A DNA stretch of 18,474 nucleotides, taken from NCBI GenBank assembly GCA_041907145.1, contig JAYRHW010000175.1:1-18474 (forward strand), read 5' to 3'. The translations under genes were made by a program, and so were the position numbers. Source of the DNA: JAFLCA01 sp041907145. GTDB taxonomy: Bacteria; Bdellovibrionota_C; UBA2361; JAFLCA01. A model generated the notes under the pieces. It saw only the letters and a program-made list of their open reading frames with translations. It did not search any database and was not told where the DNA came from. Each line of letters begins with the position of its first letter. Position 1 is the stretch's first letter. Shown piece after piece: positions 14,995-18,474 of this stretch.

Positions 14995-15992
14995 CCATGC
15001 TGATGATACCAGGAGAAGATGGTCCTGACCTCGTCGTCAAAGTCGCCGCGCGGGGAGAACCCCAACTCAGCCTGTGCCTTTGAAGTATCGAACCAGCGAT
15101 TCTTGATAAAAAAGTCTGCGCGCCTTCTGTGAATAGGCGGTTCGATCCCTAACGGTCGGCAGAGGATCTCCACTATCGAGCCGATAAACTGAATCGGCCA
15201 AGCAGGCACACGAAACGGCAACAAGCTTACGCCAGCGAGCTTAGCGATGGATTGGTAAACTTCTCGCAAATATACGGGCCGTTTGCCGGCGATCAAGTAG
15301 ATTTGCCCGGAAGCGCGCGGAGCCTCAGCTGCAAGCAAGTACGCATCGACGAGGTCCTGAACGTAAATCCAGTGAGTCCACGTCTTGCCTGTCCCGATAA
15401 TTGGAAGGCTTCGATGTGCCACCCCTCGAAAGAGCTTGAAAATCCTGCGATCGCCCTCGCCCCAGATCATGGCGGGGCGAAGAACCACCCCGTCTAATTT
15501 GCCGGATCGGAAGTAACCCAGCGCAAGCGTTTCTGCTTCGACCTTGGAGACTTGGTATACATCAGTCGGATGGTAGGGTTCGCTTTCGTTAGCTGGCGGG
15601 TGCGCGATATGGCTATGTACGCCGATCGTGCTGGTATGAATGAAACGGCGCACCCCATGGCGCTGAGCGGACTCGAGGAGGTTTCGAGTGCCGTCGACGT
15701 TCACTTGAAAGTAGGCCTCGTCTGGAAACTTAGCCTCACGATACAGAGCCGCACAGTGAAACACGAACTCCTGGCCGCTCACCGCCTGATCGACAGCTGC
15801 CGGGTCTGTGAGATCTCCGGTGCTGATTTTCGCCCCTTGCTCGACGAATTTCTGCACGGTCTCAGGGTTACTGGTGCTCCGCACCAGTAAGGTGACCAGC
15901 GCCCCAATGTCGAGAAGCCGTCGGGCCAAATGGCCGCCAACGAAGCCTGTTGATCCGGTTACAAGGACCTTTTTACCTGCAAAGCCTGGCAT
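14985..15992 (-). CDS. NAD-dependent epimerase/dehydratase (extended SDR family)
   Basis: A 335-residue extended short-chain dehydrogenase. The Rossmann motif TGSTGFVG is at residues 12-19. DLTD (60-63) marks the adenine-binding strand, STIGVHS the catalytic Ser/Thr strand, and YQVSK (Tyr146, Lys150) the catalytic YxxxK. The substrate-binding half contains VVLRPAMIWGEGD and HWIYVQDLVDAYLLA. It probably oxidises, reduces or epimerises an NDP-sugar or a lipid-linked intermediate; the subfamily is not certain, and a 3-beta-hydroxysteroid-dehydrogenase-like role is also possible. It is the first gene of the minus-strand epimerase-GT4-FrhB set and is divergent from the methyltransferase, with a 50-base gap between their starts. 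No clear ribosome binding site precedes the ATG. Confidence 0.88.
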   Translation of the reverse strand: MPGFAGKKVLVTGSTGFVGGHLARRLLDIGALVTLLVRSTSNPETVQKFVEQGAKISTGDLTDPAAVDQAVSGQEFVFHCAALYREAKFPDEAYFQVNVDGTRNLLESAQRHGVRRFIHTSTIGVHSHIAHPPANESEPYHPTDVYQVSKVEAETLALGYFRSGKLDGVVLRPAMIWGEGDRRIFKLFRGVAHRSLPIIGTGKTWTHWIYVQDLVDAYLLAAEAPRASGQIYLIAGKRPVYLREVYQSIAKLAGVSLLPFRVPAWPIQFIGSIVEILCRPLGIEPPIHRRRADFFIKNRWFDTSKAQAELGFSPRGDFDDEVRTIFSWYHQHGWL

Positions 15993-16042
15993 GGAAGGTT
16001 AAGGGATGTTGTAAAACTTGGCTAAGCTGTTAGAACGATTAC

Positions 16043-16789
16043 ATGAGCCTGGTTCATAACACATTGACGCCTGATATTGAAACGTCGAGCGAGGACTACG
16101 CGAGGCGTTTTGAAGGCGGCATAGGGGCCTATTTTCTTGGTGTGCAAGAAAGAGCCGTTACCGCGATGCTTGCCCAGGTAGGAGCTGGTTCCTTGCGGGT
16201 CCTGGAGCTTGGAGGCGGCCACGCTCAGCTGACAGCGGCGCTGGCTGCAGCTGGGCATTCCGTTGCGGTGCAGGGCAGTGCGCAGGAGGCCTTGCAGCGC
16301 TGTGCCCCCTTGCTGGGGAAATACAAGGGTTTGAGCACAATTGTTTCTAGCCTATGGGATGTACCGCAGCCAGATCGGGCTTTTGATGTGGTGATCGCCG
16401 TAAGGTTGTTGGCCCACGTCGAGAGGTGGCCGGAGCTTCTGGGGGAGATGGCCAGGTTGGCGAATAGGGCACTGATCGTCGACTTTGCGGTAAAAGGCGG
16501 TCTTAACCGACTAACCCCCGCACTGTTTGGCCTGAAAAGACGGATAGAGGGGAATACTCGTCCGTACTTTAGCTATTCTGGCAGGGAGCTTCAGGCCGTT
16601 CTGGGAAAGCTCGGCTTTGAGGTCTGTGCCGAACGAAGGCAGTTTTTCTTTCCAATGGGCCTGCATCGTGGGCTGAAGAGCCCAAGAATTTCTAGAATTC
16701 TCGAGGGTGGGGCGGCAGGTCTGGGTCTAACCAGGCTGTTTGGCTCGCCAGCTATAACCCTTTATATGCGTTCTCCGAAGTCTCTGTGA
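16043..16789 (+). CDS. Class I SAM-dependent methyltransferase ending in a REP-like repeat
   Basis: A 248-residue class I methyltransferase. The SAM-binding motif I is VLELGGGHAQ (residues 53-62). A following acidic strand end is not classic: the expected Asp/Glu after the second strand reads VQGSA. Later, DRAFDVVIAV is the motif II/post-I strand. The N-terminal segment SSEDYARRFEGGIGAYFLGVQ is typical of methyltransferases in glycan or lipid gene clusters. The substrate is unknown; the context suggests a surface glycan or lipid. The final residues RSPKSL and the TGA stop are encoded by the REP-like repeat at 16775-16795, so the native C-terminus may have been replaced or truncated. Confidence 0.85.
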   Translation: MSLVHNTLTPDIETSSEDYARRFEGGIGAYFLGVQERAVTAMLAQVGAGSLRVLELGGGHAQLTAALAAAGHSVAVQGSAQEALQRCAPLLGKYKGLSTIVSSLWDVPQPDRAFDVVIAVRLLAHVERWPELLGEMARLANRALIVDFAVKGGLNRLTPALFGLKRRIEGNTRPYFSYSGRELQAVLGKLGFEVCAERRQFFFPMGLHRGLKSPRISRILEGGAAGLGLTRLFGSPAITLYMRSPKSL

Positions 16790-16797
16790 CCTCGGAG
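16773..16797. repeat. REP-like repeat copy C (overlapping the methyltransferase stop)
   Basis: The best hairpin of the family: arms CTCCGAAGTC and GACCTCGGAG around loop TCTGT, with a single A-C mismatch. The TGA at 16787-16789 that ends the methyltransferase is inside it. It could also act as a transcription stop or mRNA-stabilising hairpin. Confidence 0.8.
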
Positions 16798-17034
16798 AGG
16801 AAAATATATAAGAGGAGAATCGAGGGGTTAATGTGTTTGGAATTGTGGCCTGAATTCGAGGCCTTAGTGGACTTAAGTTATTGATAATACGAACTTTTTC
16901 CTTAGATCTTGGGATGGCCTGACCCTTTTGCTCCCCGTGACTCCGGGAGTATGATCCTGCTCATCGATCACTTTGAATCTCCATTCATCGGTCATTCGAT
17001 GGAAGGGCTGTTTCTGGTGAAAGACTTTAACTTT

Positions 17035-17041
17035 GGAGGAG
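17035..17041 (+). promoter_or_regulatory. Strong ribosome binding site for the small peptide gene
   Basis: GGAGGAG is followed by seven bases and ATG at 17049. This is the strongest ribosome binding site in the right half of the window and decides in favour of this frame over the longer overlapping one. Confidence 0.8.
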
Positions 17042-17048
17042 AAATTGT

Positions 17049-17207
17049 ATGGGTAATATGGGTTCCGGCGGTGGATGTGGATGTGGAAGCAACGATAAGA
17101 ACAAGACTCAGGGTAACAAAACTACCACTGGGACATGCGCTACCACGACGCAGCCAAATACCGGCACTATGGCTAACAAGCCACAGTCTGCCCCTAACAA
17201 GAAGTAA
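17049..17207 (+). CDS. Small Gly/Cys/Thr-rich peptide of unknown function
   Basis: A 52-residue ORF too short for usual gene calling. It starts MGNMGSGGGCGCGSNDKNK, contains TTTGTCATTTQPNTGT in the middle and ends in a Lys/Pro-rich tail (ANKPQSAPNKK). It has three cysteines (10, 12, 30), no signal peptide and no membrane segment, and is rich in Gly, Thr, Asn and Lys. GGAGGAG seven bases upstream of the ATG is near-ideal and argues that it is real. A good hairpin follows 48 bases after the stop. I recognise no family. A metal-binding peptide or a precursor of a modified peptide are possibilities. A longer frame overlapping in another phase (16909-17220) lacks such a site and is rejected. Confidence 0.6.
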   Translation: MGNMGSGGGCGCGSNDKNKTQGNKTTTGTCATTTQPNTGTMANKPQSAPNKK

Positions 17208-17255
17208 TTTCCGAAACTAGTCCTTGTAGTTTCCCCAGGGGAACTGCAAAGAGGG

Positions 17256-17289
17256 AGGCCCGGAAGGCTTAAGAAACCTGTCCGGGCCT
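17256..17289. terminator. Hairpin terminator after the small peptide gene
   Basis: AGGCCCGGA (17256-17264) pairs with TCCGGGCCT (17281-17289), and AGG/CCT (17265-17267, 17277-17279) extends the stem with one bulged G. It sits between the small peptide gene and the convergent EamA gene and probably serves both. The T-run after it is short. Confidence 0.7.
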
Positions 17290-17301
17290 TGTCGTATTCG
17301 C

Positions 17302-18207
17302 TTAGCCCCTTACCGCGGCCTCGCGAGGGTGGCATGGCAGCTGAGCCAGAACTGTTCCAACCAGCATCAACGCGCAGCCAAGCACCTGTCGAATATTCAG
17401 TATCTCGTTGAGAAGCAGCCATCCGGTCAAAGCGGCAAAGACTGACTCTAAACTCAAAATTACCCCGGCGGTGACCGCCGTAGTTCGCTGCTGAGCAATC
17501 GACTGCACCGTATAGCCAACTCCAGCTGAGAGAATTCCCGCATAGAGAATTTCCAGCCAGCAAGTCGCGATCCCGGCCGAGGACAATGTTTCGCTGCCAA
17601 CTGCTATCACCAAGCTCGCCAGTCCGGTAATTAAAAATTGCCAAAAGGCCAAGGCGAACGGCTCAACAGACTTCACGTATTCGCCAACCAATACGACGTG
17701 CAGTCCAAATCCCGCCGCGCATAAGAGCACCCACAGATCTCCCCTCGAGATAGAAAGCGCTTCACTGACGCTCAAAAGAAACAATCCAACAACGGCGGCC
17801 ATAATTCCGAGCCATTCATTAAACTTCGTGCGGCGCCGCTTCCACACTAGGAGGATGAGCGGCACAAAGAGAATATAAAGCCCAGTGATAAATCCCGCCT
17901 TGCCAGCTGACGTCGATACCACCCCAACCTGCTGCAACGAAGCTGACGCGAATAATACGAGTCCAAGGGGCAGGCCGGATTGAAAGGATGATAGACGAAA
18001 GAACGAGCTCTTTCCCAAAGACCGGCTGATAAGCCAAAGCATGAACGCTGCAAGAAGAAAACGAATTCCATTGAACAAGAAGGGGCCCATATGCTGCATG
18101 GCACTTCTCTGTGCCACAAACGCCGCTCCCCAGATGGCGGCGACCATCCATAGAGCCGACTCAGCGAGATGGGATGTGCGGATACTCGATGCAACCACAG
18201 AAATCAA
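17302..18207 (-). CDS. EamA-family (DMT superfamily) transporter
   Basis: A 301-residue, roughly ten-helix inner membrane transporter of the drug/metabolite transporter superfamily with two EamA repeats. The first repeat starts around AAIWGAAFVAQRSAMQHMGP, then NGIRFLLAAFML. The second begins near LWVLLCAAGFGLHVVLVGEY and ends with LESVFAALTGWLLLNEILN, a classic second-repeat signature. Members export amino acids, metabolites or drugs; the substrate is unknown. The start is uncertain: TTG at 18207 gives the longest form, GTG at 18198 fits equally well, and neither has a clear ribosome binding site. A 10-bp perfect inverted repeat lies 24 bases upstream. The 3' end converges on the small peptide gene with a shared terminator between. 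Confidence 0.88.
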   Translation of the reverse strand: MISVVASSIRTSHLAESALWMVAAIWGAAFVAQRSAMQHMGPFLFNGIRFLLAAFMLWLISRSLGKSSFFRLSSFQSGLPLGLVLFASASLQQVGVVSTSAGKAGFITGLYILFVPLILLVWKRRRTKFNEWLGIMAAVVGLFLLSVSEALSISRGDLWVLLCAAGFGLHVVLVGEYVKSVEPFALAFWQFLITGLASLVIAVGSETLSSAGIATCWLEILYAGILSAGVGYTVQSIAQQRTTAVTAGVILSLESVFAALTGWLLLNEILNIRQVLGCALMLVGTVLAQLPCHPREAAVRG

Positions 18208-18230
18208 AACTCTGGTCTCAAACTCGTCCC

Positions 18231-18268
18231 TGATGCGATACGTCCGCCAGAAGTCCGCTATCGCATCA
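18231..18268. promoter_or_regulatory. Perfect 10-bp inverted repeat upstream of the EamA transporter gene
   Basis: TGATGCGATA at 18231-18240 is matched perfectly by TATCGCATCA at 18259-18268 with an 18-nt spacer. It lies 24-61 bases upstream of the longest EamA start. It could be an operator for a dimeric regulator, a leader hairpin in the mRNA, or a terminator of something to the right. There is no T-run on either side. Confidence 0.45.
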
Positions 18269-18474
18269 TACTTGCCGGGGATCCTACTATGCCTTGGGGT
18301 CCTCTCATATTTAATAAATTCGAGATGGCAACTGGCCGGGCCCGATAAGGTCCGGCAAACGCCAATCCCGTATGGAATAAGTCATAGATGGGCAGGAACC
18401 CATTTATGAGGTAGGTTCTAGGAGTAGGCGGTATCTGCTTGTTCGCTCGACAGCCATCTTCCTGGAGATAGCCC
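18269..18474. other. Non-coding right edge with a GC hairpin, possibly a structured RNA
   Basis: No convincing coding frame. On the + strand GCCGGGCC (18335-18342) pairs with GGTCCGGC (18349-18356) around CGATAA, including one G-U pair that would be a mismatch on the other strand. A further weak GAACC/GGTTC pairing follows between about 18400 and 18420. I do not recognise a known RNA family, and the window ends before any structure could be completed. Confidence 0.25.

Noticed and set aside
15803..15823. CCGG...CCGG palindrome-like stretch in the epimerase gene as a further repeat copy
   Set aside because: The core does not align with the repeat family (no GTC/GAC arms in the right place); treated as chance.
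16831..16884. 17-residue frame after the methyltransferase (MCLELWPEFEALVDLSY) preceded by GAGGGG
   Set aside because: Spacing to the purine run is only three or four bases and nothing else supports it; it may be chance.
16909..17220. 103-residue + strand open frame overlapping the small peptide gene
   Set aside because: No ribosome binding site at its start and a composition unlike a folded protein. The overlapping 52-residue frame has an excellent site and is preferred.

Overview
This window looks like chromosomal DNA from a Gram-negative-type bacterium with moderately high GC. My best guess is the Acidobacteriota (Terriglobia-like). That guess rests on protein style and gene mix (membrane pyrophosphatase, a divergent FliH/FliI-like pair, MurJ, an FrhB-family protein beside a pyruvyl transferase, dispersed REP-like hairpins), not on a marker gene. 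No rRNA, tRNA or CRISPR array was found.

Layout. The left edge (2-730) is the 3' end of hppA on the + strand, closed by a strong hairpin. A minus-strand run follows, in transcription order: a Y1/REP-associated-type transposase (7955-7032), murJ (6791-5151), a FliH/SctL-like stator protein (5094-4450), a FliI/SctN-like rotary ATPase (4453-3113), an APC-family amino acid permease (2993-1551) and a DedA protein (1467-817). The stator and ATPase genes overlap by ATGA, and no other secretion or flagellar gene is visible here.

From about 8.1 to 16.8 kb the genes suggest surface glycan or lipid modification: a PHP-like protein (+), an HTTM / gamma-carboxylase-like membrane protein (-), a polysaccharide pyruvyl transferase (+), slyD (-), then a minus-strand set transcribed as NAD-dependent epimerase, GT4 glycosyltransferase, FrhB-family iron-sulfur protein, and a divergent class I methyltransferase (+). 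Epimerase-GT4-FrhB overlap end to end and should be one operon. The pathway (building, pyruvylating and otherwise modifying a glycan) is inferred from gene families only.

The right end holds a very small, previously uncalled Gly/Cys/Thr-rich peptide gene with an excellent ribosome binding site (17049-17207), a hairpin terminator, an EamA-family transporter on the minus strand, and a non-coding edge with two inverted repeats.

The most striking signal is a short palindromic repeat family (arms CCGAAGTC / GACCTCGG around a 5-nt loop). Two copies share an identical 18-bp core and flank the transposase gene. Another copy forms the last codons and the stop of the methyltransferase. Further close matches lie inside coding sequence, in frame, in murJ and twice in the PHP-like gene. 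This fits a REP/RAYT system whose repeats have been tolerated or taken over inside proteins.
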